A stretch of DNA of 64,000 bases from Mesorhabditis belari (lineage: Eukaryota; Nematoda; Chromadorea; Rhabditida; Rhabditidae), in contig CAUEEP010000740.1 in the NCBI GenBank assembly GCA_958450365.1, positions 797,501 through 861,500 on the forward strand, given 5' to 3'. How positions within the stretch are numbered: the stretch's first letter is position 1; each line of letters opens with the position of its first letter. The position numbers were made by a program, and so were the translations under genes. This document shows positions 35,335-46,916 of the stretch, one piece after another. The notes under the pieces were generated by a model. That model was given only the letters and a program-made list of their open reading frames with translations, had not been told where the DNA came from and made no database searches.

Positions 35335-35513
35335 GTATTCTGAAAGTATATAAAATACTTTAAGTAATAAATAAAATACTCAGGTAACTCAGCTGAATAG
35401 CATAAAGGTAATTTCAAGGCATATATGCAAATTTGAGGATTTTTTACTTTTGCTTTAAGTGCTGATTCTGAGCTTATAAGCGTTAAAACCAAAACCAGTA
35501 TTAAAAATTTCAG

Positions 35514-36566
35514 ATGGGCGGTAAGCGCAGAGGCGGTGGTGGGGGTGGACCGCCTGAACGCGTACGGACACATTTGTTATTTTCGAGGGAACACACGCAA
35601 AGCACCCAAAAGAGGAAACGAAGACCCCATAGTAGGTCACAGAAAAAGAAGCATTATAACAACAGCTTCCAGACAAATTGCAACACACAAATGTCCACAA
35701 AAAAGACGAAATGGTGCAAGCGGGAGCGGGTAAAACCTTGAAAAACACTCGATTTTGAGGGATTTAAGGTTTATTAGATCCAACCGAGTGGACCGGCAAT
35801 CAACGAGTTCTACACTATGGACCAATGGCACAAAGGGATCCATATTTCTACTATTATCCAAAAGGATGGGATATTTTATATCCAGCCACTTTTGGATTTT
35901 TCCCCTATCGGACAACGTAAGTAAAAAAGTACAGTAAATAAACGTGAAATTTAGTCGATTTCGAGGTTCTCATTCCACGGTTTGTGTTGGCGCATTTGGT
36001 GTTTTTTTATTGTTCGGTGGAGCTTTTATGGTAAAGTTCGCTTGTGAAACAATTTCATAAACCACTGCAGGTATTTCTTGGTTATTTCTGGGTCTACACT
36101 TCTCCATTTTGGACCTGGGACGCTGATAAACGAAAAACCCCACCACCAATACAGGCAAGTACATTCAAAAGTCTAGCTCAAAGTGCTACAGATTGTGGGT
36201 CCTGTTTTTCTTATTCTTGGCGCTATTCTATGCTCACTTGCCTGTTGCCTCAGTCTGACAAACAGTGATGTAAGTTGAAACTCATGAAAGATTGCCAAAT
36301 AACTATTTAGTTTTTCAAAACCTATTTGCATCATACCAAACAACATGAAGAGCCATCAAAATTGACGACAATCACTACCATTTATCGGGTTTTAATCATC
36401 TCCCTAAACCATAGTCAGGAATTCATAGGATCCCGAGCCCTATTTCGAGAAAGATCCCTATCAACCACTTCCACCGCCCGCCTATCCGGTTTTAGCCAAT
36501 AAATATGCTCACTCGAACGTTGTTAAACCACATGATGAATTGAAACTCTATCCACCAGTGTACTGA
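35514..36566 (+). CDS. Two-pass membrane protein of unknown function with a GC-AG intron
   Basis: Seven exons (35514-35631, 35778-35916, 35955-36030, 36071-36154, 36192-36269, 36311-36388, 36429-36566) join in phase to 236 residues. The ATG directly follows TTTCAG, suggesting trans-splicing. The N-terminus is basic and Gly-rich (MGGKRRGGGGGGPPERVRTH). A Tyr-rich stretch (DPYFYYYPKGWDILYPATFG) precedes the first TM segment (VCVGAFGVFLLFGGAFMVFL). The second is IVGPVFLILGAILCSLACCL. The C-terminus is Pro/Tyr-rich (PYQPLPPPAYPVLANKY) and ends LYPPVY. Intron 36155-36191 begins GCAAGT, the usual GC-AG donor. No family recognised; the PPAY-type motif could bind a WW domain. Confidence 0.82.
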
Positions 36567-37483
36567 ATAGCTTCTGGAATTCAGAACTCAAAAATTGTTA
36601 CAGTATTCCCGGTTGTTCGACTCTCTCTTTGCATGGCCGGAGTCCTTCACATTTACTCGTAGGAAGCCCATACAATACTTTACGAGTGTACGGTACTCAG
36701 AGTCAAAGGTAAGTGACTAATACACACCATGAAAGAAATCTAAACCATTTAGATATCAAGCCGGCAATGGTGCCGAAACTACTTCTGAACGTCGTCGTGT
36801 GGGAAGCATAGTCACGAATAAAAAGACGAATAGTGAACAAAAACGGTTTTTTATTGTTTTAAGTGTTTAAGACAAGTAGTTGTAGATCAAAAAGTGCGGG
36901 TCCGTTACCTCGAAGTGGTTCGAATCGCTCTACAAGATCACAACGACCACGTGAACGGGAAAATAGTCAAATTTAAAGTGGAGAATCGATACGGAGACAC
37001 TAAGCGTGTTTAAATTTTTGGAGAATAAAGATTTTTCCAAGATACAAAATAGCTCACCTTGAATCGAAACTAACAAATGCTCGACCAAATCGTAAAGCAA
37101 AGACAGACAAACGTAAAAACGCAAAAAATAAAGATCAAAATTACACAAGTTAAAGATATTCAGTCGACTGACTGATTTTTTTCCATGAGAGTTATTCATT
37201 TCTATAAATTCCGTGCCACTAACGTTACTTTCGCCAATTATTAAACTTTTGCTATTGGCGTTGTAGATTTATCTCTACCTTGCCACAACGAGTCCACGGC
37301 TGTACAAAACACATAGATTTGAATGTTCCCATTGCTAGGTCGCCCTTTTCGGAAACCTTTACTCGATGCACCATTTTTTCTGTATTTAACCGACTTTTGT
37401 TATTGTTTTTTTTTTTTTGAAAAAACAGGCCTTATTCAATTTTTTATTTTTTCAGCTGTAAAACTATATCTCGCGTATCAACA
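36567..37483. other. Spacer
   Basis: No supportable gene between the two-pass membrane protein and the snRNP gene. A TTTTTTCAG ending at 37455 is probably the trans-splice site of the snRNP gene. Confidence 0.4.
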
Positions 37484-38698
<1,215 letters not shown>

Positions 38699-38974
38699 AA
38701 GAAGTATTGTCAATGGTTGGTTTAATTGTTGTCATTTGATCCTCATTGTTTAATTTATTGGTTTTATCGAAATAAATTGGTTTTAAGATATTGACGATTT
38801 ATCATTTGTAAAAAAACTTGACATATTTTGGTTATGACACAGACAATTGCGTAATTTTTAGGTTTTAAAAAAGAATTTAATGTGAGAAAAGCCCTATACT
38901 TTTATTTTTAAATTTTTTTATTTTTTGTTTTATTTATTTTTAAAAAGATGCAAATTGTAAGATGCTATATTTAG

Positions 38975-40528
38975 ATGAATTCACAACTCAGTATTTTATC
39001 TTCAGTATGTCGGTCGGGACGCTTTGCAAATTACTTTGGGTTTCTTCAAATTCAGCATCAGTCTTCCATCACTTCTAAAAAATGCTGGAATTGTTCAAAG
39101 GTTAGATTTTTGCTAATTCGATGGTTTAAGCTTTGTTTTTCACCTTACGAATAATAATTTAGGAAACGCAATCAGCTTTCTTCTGTGATTCGTGCAATAA
39201 AATACAGCCAGTTGTAGCGAAAAATCTCTTCACCTACGTCAACTTGCCGAAGAAATTTGAAATAGACGAGGAATCGTTTAAGAAAAAGTAATAGAACTTT
39301 TTTGCAGTCTACATTAATTTTATTTGTCTTAGCTTTCACAAACTGCACCTGCATTTACATCCGGACAGATTTGCACATGCAACAGATGTGGTACGTTTAC
39401 TGAAATATTTATGATTATATTTTTTCAAGGAACGATCAATGTCTGAAGAGCATTCCCGAATGTTGAACATCGCAATGAAAACTTTGGGCGAGAAGCTAGA
39501 AAGAGCAAAGTATCTACTCGAAACGGAAGGAAGCCTCAAAATTGGCGGTTGGTCGTGCTATGGGTATTTAAACAGCCTTGAAAGCGGTAGTACACTTAAG
39601 CTATTCCTTTGTTGAAACTAAATAAAGATGTAAGAATTGGTAACTATCGTTGTTCTCAATCGACAAATTGTCATTCTAGAAGACGAGAAGATGCACTTGG
39701 ATCCCGAAGAATTGATGGAGGTTCTCGATTGGCAAGAAAGCATAAGTGAAATGGAGGAAGAATGTATGTTACAAGAAGAAAAAAGCAAAGTTACTAAAGA
39801 GGTTTGCATTTTGTTGAGTTTATATTAGGCTGTCCAGAAAGTCTTTTCGCTTCTTTTCGTACTTCCGTTGAAAATAACAAATTTACCAATTAACCTATGG
39901 TTTACTCTAAATAAAAAGTGTTTATTGTTCAATTTCCCATCTTTTTAGGTCAATTTGGGTTCACTTTGAAGCAAATTCGAGAGTGAAAACGGGTTTTTCG
40001 TAAAAATCTAGAAATACCTCTACGAAGAAATTGGTTGAATCAATTTCTTTGAAAATTTGACTATATACCTAGCTTTTTGTGCCCTATCTTTTGTCTACTG
40101 ACACCAAGATAGGTTTCCTTGGATAAAGTGTCTAAACCGCATCATTGAGCTGTCGCCCTTTTTGCTACCCGACTTCACGCTCCCAAAAAAATCCAGACAG
40201 AAGACATTTTAAACCCGTTTTAATGTTATTTTGCAGAAAACTAATTGGCCTTTCTAATGAAACAAACCGTAGTTCAATTGATGCCATGTTGGTTTTAAAT
40301 GGAAGTATGAAAAGGAATGAAAAGACTTTCTGGACAGCCTAATAGATAAATATCTTGGAACTAGTTTTAATTTTAATTTAGATAAATACGATTTTCACCG
40401 ATTTGACCCAAAAGTTGGCTTCATCGAGTTGGGAGGACGCAAAGCGACTAATTATTCGTTTACAGTATTTATACCGAATAAAAGACACTATTAATCTAAA
40501 AATTGAGAAAACGTTTTCTAAGTATTGA
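38975..40528 (+). CDS. HSCB/Hsc20, J-domain co-chaperone of mitochondrial Fe-S cluster assembly
   Basis: Delivers the scaffold protein ISCU to the mitochondrial Hsp70 during Fe-S cluster transfer. Exons: 38975-39100, 39163-39287, 39333-39390, 39430-39547, 39680-39801, 40382-40528. These give 231 residues. The ATG follows a TTTAG, consistent with trans-splicing. Residues 1 to about 35 are a plausible mitochondrial leader. A four-Cys metal site follows (CWNC at 37-40 and CDSC at 50-53), as in animal HSCB. The J-domain HPD is at 93-95 (HLHLHPDRFAHA). The C-terminal helical domain contains MHLDPEELMEVLDWQESI. Intron 39802-40381 is filled by a mariner-type element. Its client pathway includes proteins such as the Rieske protein encoded 5 kb upstream. 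Confidence 0.94.
39825..40342. mobile_element. Non-autonomous mariner-type element in an HSCB intron
   Basis: 518 bases bounded by inverted repeats TTAGGCTGTCCAGAAAGTCT (24 identical bases) and flanked by TA duplications (39823-39824 and 40343-40344). The interior has no transposase frame. It starts 23 bases after the upstream exon, close to the splice donor, and ends about 40 bases before the next exon. Confidence 0.88.
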
Positions 40529-41128
40529 TTTTTTTAAAATTTGTACATAGATTGTGTATAGAATAGTCGTAGCTATTGTGTCATGTGAATAATGTGAACG
40601 TGTCATGCTCAGTAAATTCCCGAATTTAAGGTAATAAAGCCTTTCAGCTGTTGATTTCTACTTATTAAACCTCTTACAATTAGCGTTTTAGTGGGGGTTA
40701 GCAGTAACTCATTGGTAGCTATAGCATGCAACGACTACTGTTTGATGGGAAACGGAAAAGTATTCAAATACCGATGGAGAGAAAAAATTCAACAAATCTG
40801 AAATCTTCATTGAGTCATCTATTGTCTCGACACAGCTTTTTTTCCCGTAGACACTGACGTGTGGGTCTTGATTGTTCCAATGTAGAACCATTTTCTGTCA
40901 AAGCCTCAATCATTTCCGAATCCTTTTTGGAATTTAAACCTTTAAATTTTCGCCTTTTGCCGACTGACGAGACAAGTAAGCGGATGAAAGGGCAAATCGA
41001 GCCGTGCGGAAAAAAAAAGAAGAGGTGATGGAGATAAGGAGCGAGACTGACACTGGCTGCGCCCCTTCTCCTTTACCCCACTCACATTTCAGGCCCTTCT
41101 CCACTTTTTGCGGGAAATTTTCGTGGGA
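40529..41128. other. Spacer between the HSCB and aminopeptidase genes
   Basis: No gene supported. Transcription units on both sides run rightward, and the distance (about 600 bases) does not suggest an operon. Confidence 0.4.
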
Positions 41129-44100
41129 ATGTGTCGTGCTCATCATCGCTTTTCTAGAAAGGTTTGATATTATTGAAAAAAAATAAAAGTGGTTGTCAAA
41201 ACATCAAATTCTTTCTAGGATCCGTGCTCTTGTGCCAACGCCGATGAGATCTCGGTCTCACATTATGCACTCCGCTGGCAGGTACTCAAAATGATTAGTG
41301 ATGAGCTAGTCAATCCATCAATTCATAGGTTCATTTCCCACTTCGAATGCTCATCGGGAATGTGACAATCACAGCCAAAGTTCTCAAAAACACTCAACAA
41401 TTGGTGGGTTTTTAAAATCTGAAATGTTTCCCTTTCTTAATTTGACGAAGACATTGTATAAGTGCACGGACTTTAGACATATTTTTATTCTAAAGTGATA
41501 CCACTCTAGTGAGTTCAAATTTATTACCATAAAATCTCAATACAACCCACGTGCCGCGTAGTCTATCCTCTTTTACAAAACCCAAATTTGTCTCCAACTA
41601 CTTTTGGTAAAGAATATTAAATCTTATGGGCTATATTATGAAACTAGAACTGTACAAAGATTGCCCTACTTTCGCCCAACAAAGTTAAATTCAGTTGTTG
41701 GACGTTCGTGATCTCTCGATTCGCTCGGTGTCGGTGAACGGGAAAAACGCGGATTTTCGCATCGCTCCAAATGTGTACACTTTCTTCGGCTCAAAGATGA
41801 AGATCTATTTGCCGACCGATTGCACGAAAGAGGGACAAGAATTGTGAGTAAAAATTAGTTCCGATAATTTCCTTGATCTTTGAACGATTGCAGCACTGCA
41901 GGCTTAGATCTGATTGAACCCTGAAATTGGAAGGGGATTTAAAACTGTCACACGCAAGACACTTGCCTAATCTTTCACTTCTCTGTGAATTGAAAGATGG
42001 CCAACAAAATGGTGACAGACACTTCAATCGACTCTCTTTTCTCTTCTTTTTCTCGTCTTCCTTTCAAAATTCTTATCACAAATTCTCTTTTTGTATTTTG
42101 AGTTATCACGTGGGTTCTTTCTCTTTCGATTTCACCCAATCATAATCTCTGAGAAAAAAGGTTTCGTTGAAACTTGTGAAATCGCGGATTTTCTCATTGA
42201 AGCGGCGGTGGGGGTTGGGGAGAATTGACATAAGGGCAAAGTTTAGAGAAAAAGGAATTTAGAAAATTTTCTTGTGAAAGTAAGCGATACTTTACAAAGT
42301 TCTAAGTAAAGGAAGAGTTTTCGGAGAACTTGTCAATTTGTTTAGGGAGGTCATCATCGAGTACAGTACCTCACCCGATGCAACCGCTCTTCAATGGCTG
42401 AAAAAGGAACAAACACAGGACAAGAAAGCTCCATATTTGTTCTCACAATGTCAAGCGATTCACGCACGATCGATTATGCCATGTAAATTTTTTTTGGGCT
42501 TTAACATTTTACAAAAAGAAATGAATAGGCATGGACACACCGTCGATGAAATCGACGTATGATGCACAGGTGAGATGGAGAAAATTCCTGGAGATGGGAA
42601 AATTCCAAGCCGAACCTAATTCCGCCGTCGTTTTCTCAGCCATTTTTTGACCGATTTTTCTGAAATTTTCTTTACAAATAGAAATTTGGAGTCTCTGCTA
42701 GTAGACAGAATTTCAGAGCAATCGGTCAAAAAACGGCCAAGAGAACGAGGGTGGAATTTTAGGTTCGAGTTGGAATTTTCCCATATCTAATCTACAGTAC
42801 TTTACTTAGAATAGAATATTTACTGCATTTACAATTTGTTTTTATTGTAGGTTACCGTGCCAACCGGTCTGACCTGTTTGATGTCAGCTATTGGAGAAGG
42901 ATCAAAGGGTGACGATGAAGAGACGACTTTCTTCTTCAAGCAACCCGTTGCAATTCCATCATATCTCTTGGCTATTGTTGTCGGTATGGAGGAAAACTCT
43001 AACATTCATATAAATTGATATAGGTGTACTTGAGAAGAGAGACATTTCTGATCGATGCGCTGTTTGGGCCGAGCCATCGATGGTTGAAGCGGCTCACTGG
43101 GAGTTCAGCGAGGTGAGGGTTTTAGAGAACAAGTGTTTCTGTTGTGAGTTCAGTGTCATAGTTACTCAATAGTTAAATAAGGTCAATAGGTAGGTAATCT
43201 GGGTAACTGGTTTTACAAATCTTGTTTTTGTTTAGACCGAAGACATCTTGGCTTGTGCTGAGGAGATTGCTGGGAAATATATCTGGGGTCGATACGATAT
43301 GGTTTGCCTTCCATCGACTTTTCCTTTCGGTGGTATGGAGAATCCGTGTCTCACATTCTTGACGCCAACTCTAATAGTAAGGATTTTTGTAAAGATAATC
43401 GGTATGATGATGATAATGAAAGTTTACGGCTTTAAAATTTCTTTAGAATTACCGTTGAATCTTTGAATTAAATCGAAAACTTTAAAGAAATCAATATTAA
43501 GGCTGGTGATCGATCGTTGGTATCGGTGATCGCTCACGAGATCGCTCATTCGTGGAGTGGGAATCTCGTCACGAACAGCAGTTGGGAACATTTTTGGTAG
43601 GAGGGAAAGATTTCCGAATATATTCATTCCATTAATTCAAGGTTAAACGAGGGTTTCACGATGTTCATCGAGAGGAAAATCTGCGGGCGTTTAGTTTCGG
43701 AAGAGTATCGACAATTTATGGCGTTCAACGGATGGACGAATAATCTCATTCCAGCGGTAAAGCATTTTTAATCATTTATTATCTTAAAATAACACGGCTT
43801 TGAAAAAGTTTGATTATTTAGGTGTACGAGCAATTCACGCCCACTCATCAATTCACCAAATTGATTCAAGATCACGAAAATGTGGATCCAGACGTCGCTT
43901 TCTCGTGTGTTCCTTATGAAAAAGGCTCAGCTCTACTCGTTTATCTTGAGCAAAAACTTGGAGGACCTGGTTTGTTAAAAGAAATCAACAAAATAATAAA
44001 TGAATCTTCTTTAGAAGTTTTCGAGCCATATCTTCGTGATTATTTGAGTACTTTTGCTCACAAGGCAATCGATTCATTTCAATGGAAAGATCATCTATTC

Positions 44101-46649
44101 AAATATTTTCATGTAAGAAAAGAGTTTTGAAGGAGAATTTTGTGAGATTTAGGACAAGAAAGACATCCTGGATACGGTGAATTTCGATGCCTGGTTTTTC
44201 GCTGTTGGAATGCCGCCCGAAAAGCCGAGGTTTGTAATGGAACTCTGACAATTGTTTACAAGCTAAAGATACTCAATTTTTTTAAACTCAGATCCATCTT
44301 TCACAAGAAAATCTTTAGCTATGATGAGACGATGGTTCATGACTGTCAGCAGCTCTTCAATCAATGGATTGAGGCCGATGAGGAGAAGATAAAAGTGAGG
44401 AAAAGATAAGGCAAAAAATTATCCGATAATTTCCAGGAGATCTCCGCTAAACAATACAAAGAGATGCAACCACTTCAGCAAATCGAATTCCTCAGTCAAC
44501 TGTGGCAGGTTGGATACGGGCATTTGAATCTTGTAGATCTTGTAGACAGTTGAAGAGTGAAAAAAAAAAGTATCGATTCTATTCAGAATTAAAGACGAAA
44601 GACAGACGAGTGTTGTATTGAATGCAAATATTTTTCTGTACTGTATTTATAGCGTTTTGATTTCAGCACGATCCTCCACTCGAACACTACAAGTTGGAGG
44701 CGCTCGATGCGTTGTATGAATTGAACAAGAGTCAAAATTGCGAGATCGTGCTCAAGTGGGTTTATTTGCGCATTGGGAAAACAATTTACAGATAATATAT
44801 TCAGTTTTTGAGAAGTTAGTTTACACGATTTGTCCACGGTCCTTAGCCCTGGTAGCCACTGAAATGTCATTAGAAAAATTCATCATTTTTTCAAACCCTC
44901 GTCCATATTGATTGTATGGATAGCGATTGTTGTAATAGGTGGATGAGTAGGGATAATTCCGACCATAGAGTGATGAAGAAGAGAGGGGATATTGATTGCG
45001 ATAGTAAGTCGATGACGAGTACGGGGTGTTGATTCGAGTGTCTCTTTTCTCTCGATCATCATCGTCCACTTCACCCATTGTGGACACTAAATTTTGTCTC
45101 TTTACTACCGTAACCTTGAAACCAGACTTTTAGAGACACTTTTGACTTTTAACACCTTTGAAGTAAAGTACTGTGTGATTGCTTAAACTCACCAGCCACA
45201 AATAAAATCGAAAAGAAAACGATGAAAGAAAAAGCGTTCATTGCAAAGAAGTTAATGAGAAGAAAGTTGATATAAAAGAATTTTTTTTCACGGATTTATA
45301 TAACCCTTTTTTATTTTATTTATCATCTATAAAATATTCGATTTTCAAAGAATGTTTTCATTCGTTTTCCATTGTGAATGATTGTTTATTTAGACAAGAC
45401 TGTCCGAAAAGCATTAGTACATTCAAATAGGCAATTGAAATGTCAAGAAATTTTATGGCATTCAATTGTTATCATTTCAGTTGGATTCGCGTTTGCATCA
45501 AAGCAAAATGGGAAAAAATCATCGAGAAAGCTTTGTGGTTCGTTGAAGTACAAGGACGACTCAAATATTGTAGACCGGTTTATAGGTGAGAAAATGTTTG
45601 CAAGTACTTTATAGATAAAAATAAATATAAATATTAGGATAGGGAATGTTCTTTGGGTGTTGCGCTCACGTGTTGCGTTTGAAACTTTAAAACTTTGAGA
45701 TTAAATGATAAGACTAAACTAAAAGCCTTTATAGCTAAGAGTCAATGTATTAAGCAAAAATACCGTATTTCTAATAAACTCATTATCGAATAGAGTTAAT
45801 ATACCGTATTCTTAACATACCATTGAGTTCCATTCCTCTAAATAGAGCCCATGGTGGATGAAAATATAAAAGGGTACTTGTAACTCGAATGTCCGCCACT
45901 TTTTATTCAGCTCATATGCAAATTTTAGTTATTCAAATTAAGCTATAAGAGAAGAAATACGATATTTAGCCTTATAACAACCATACATACATAGCCATAC
46001 ATACATAGCTATACATACATAGCCATACATACATAGACATACGTACATAGCCATACATAGCCACATAGCCAATAGTCATACATAGCCATTTTTGTACATC
46101 GGTGGATGAAAATATAAAAGGGTACTTGCAACTCGAATGTCCGCCACTTGTTACTCAGCTCATATACAAATTTTAGTTATTCAAATTAAGCTATAAGAGA
46201 AGAAATACGATATTTAGCCTTATAACTAGAGTGTGTTCCTTACGAGTAATGCGTTTCTTAAAAGACAACTATTCGAGAAAACTATCGAAGTCAAACCGTT
46301 CGTTTACATTCGGTCCGATTTTGATATAATTGACTAAGCCTTTTCATCATCGAATACTACCAGGTTGATTAGATGTAAACTAACGGTTTGATTACGATAG
46401 TTTCTCAAATAGATACCTTTTAGAATACACTCTACTTATGACAATAGACTTTAACTATACGTAGAAAGTCAAAGAAATTACGTTCTTAAAAAGAGTCAAC
46501 TTTTCAGAGCTTTGAATGGCTGGCCAGTTGCGGCTCGTCGTGCTCGTGAGACCTATCTGAAATGTCGTGGTGGAATGCATCCAATCACCGCTGAAATGAT
46601 CGCAAAAGAACTTCATATGCGTCATTCAACGCACACTGTTTGCTTCTAG
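41129..46649 (+). CDS. ltah-1: Leukotriene A4 hydrolase-type M1 zinc aminopeptidase
   Basis: Cytosolic zinc peptidase of the M1 family, LTA4H branch. Exons: 41129-41161, 41219-41281, 41329-41403, 41695-41843, 42346-42482, 42529-42569, 42851-42983, 43024-43112, 43236-43376, 43502-43596, 43642-43756, 43822-43969, 44015-44112, 44153-44229, 44292-44394, 44437-44508, 44667-44755, 45481-45585, 46508-46649. These give 634 residues (human 611). Motifs in order: [20 protein letters not shown], the exopeptidase signature GGMEN (272-276), and the zinc site HEIAHSW (His299, Glu300, His303) with the third ligand Glu322 in WLNEG. The C-terminal helical domain has [13 protein letters not shown] and ends with [15 protein letters not shown]. 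The first exon ([11 protein letters not shown]) is the least certain. Intron 44756-45480 hosts an antisense gene, and intron 45586-46507 holds a duplicated block and a foldback element. Confidence 0.94.
42593..42788. repeat. Foldback element in the aminopeptidase gene
   Basis: About 196 bases with inverted ends AGATGGGAAAATTCCAA and TTGGAATTTTCCCATATCT. Internal pairing includes CGGTCAAAAAACGGCCAAGA with TTTCTCAGCCATTTTTTGACCG. No coding capacity. Confidence 0.8.
44843..45241 (-). CDS. Secreted Tyr/Ser-rich small protein nested antisense in an intron
   Basis: Lies entirely within aminopeptidase intron 44756-45480 on the opposite strand. Exons 45241-45193, 45086-44897 and 44858-44843 give 84 residues. 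The signal peptide is [17 protein letters not shown]. The mature chain has an acidic/basic start ([13 protein letters not shown]) and then repeated Tyr-rich units ([40 protein letters not shown]). With a 38-base last intron it ends GGYQG. Without that intron it would run on to about 44821 with 22 extra, less repetitive residues. Gly/Tyr ends are typical of nematode secreted antimicrobial-like and cuticle peptides, but no family can be named. A KR pair could be a processing site. Confidence 0.75.
45853..46226. repeat. 126-base direct duplication around a CATA-rich microsatellite
   Basis: Copies at 45853-45978 and 46101-46226 are almost identical (both begin GGTGGATGAAAATATAAAAG and end AGCCTTATAAC). 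Between them is an irregular CATACATACATAGC array. It lies in the last aminopeptidase intron, and the second copy abuts the foldback element at 46227. Confidence 0.9.
46227..46434. repeat. Foldback element with GAGTGTGTTCC end
   Basis: Ends TAGAGTGTGTTCC and ACACTCTA are inverted. The interior shows paired blocks such as CGAAGTCAAACCGTTCGTTTAC with AAACTAACGGTTTGATTACG. It shares its left end with the element at 9553-9717. Confidence 0.7.
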
Positions 46650-46916
46650 AATTTTTTAGTTTTCAATTTTCAATTTTCTTTCAAATTTTTTGTTGATCAA
46701 TTTCCTATCTAAACAATATCTCCACAAAAATCATTTTTAAATTTGGAAAGTGTTAAGCATTTTTCTTGCTGTATATATAATAAAGCTTTATTGATATTTG
46801 CATGAAGAAATGAGTATTTTTGGCTAGGCATAAGAGATCTTATTATGGGCAAAGTACAGCAGAAAAGCACTCAATATATGGGACAGAAAGTTTGAAATGA
46901 AATTTGTGATAAACCC

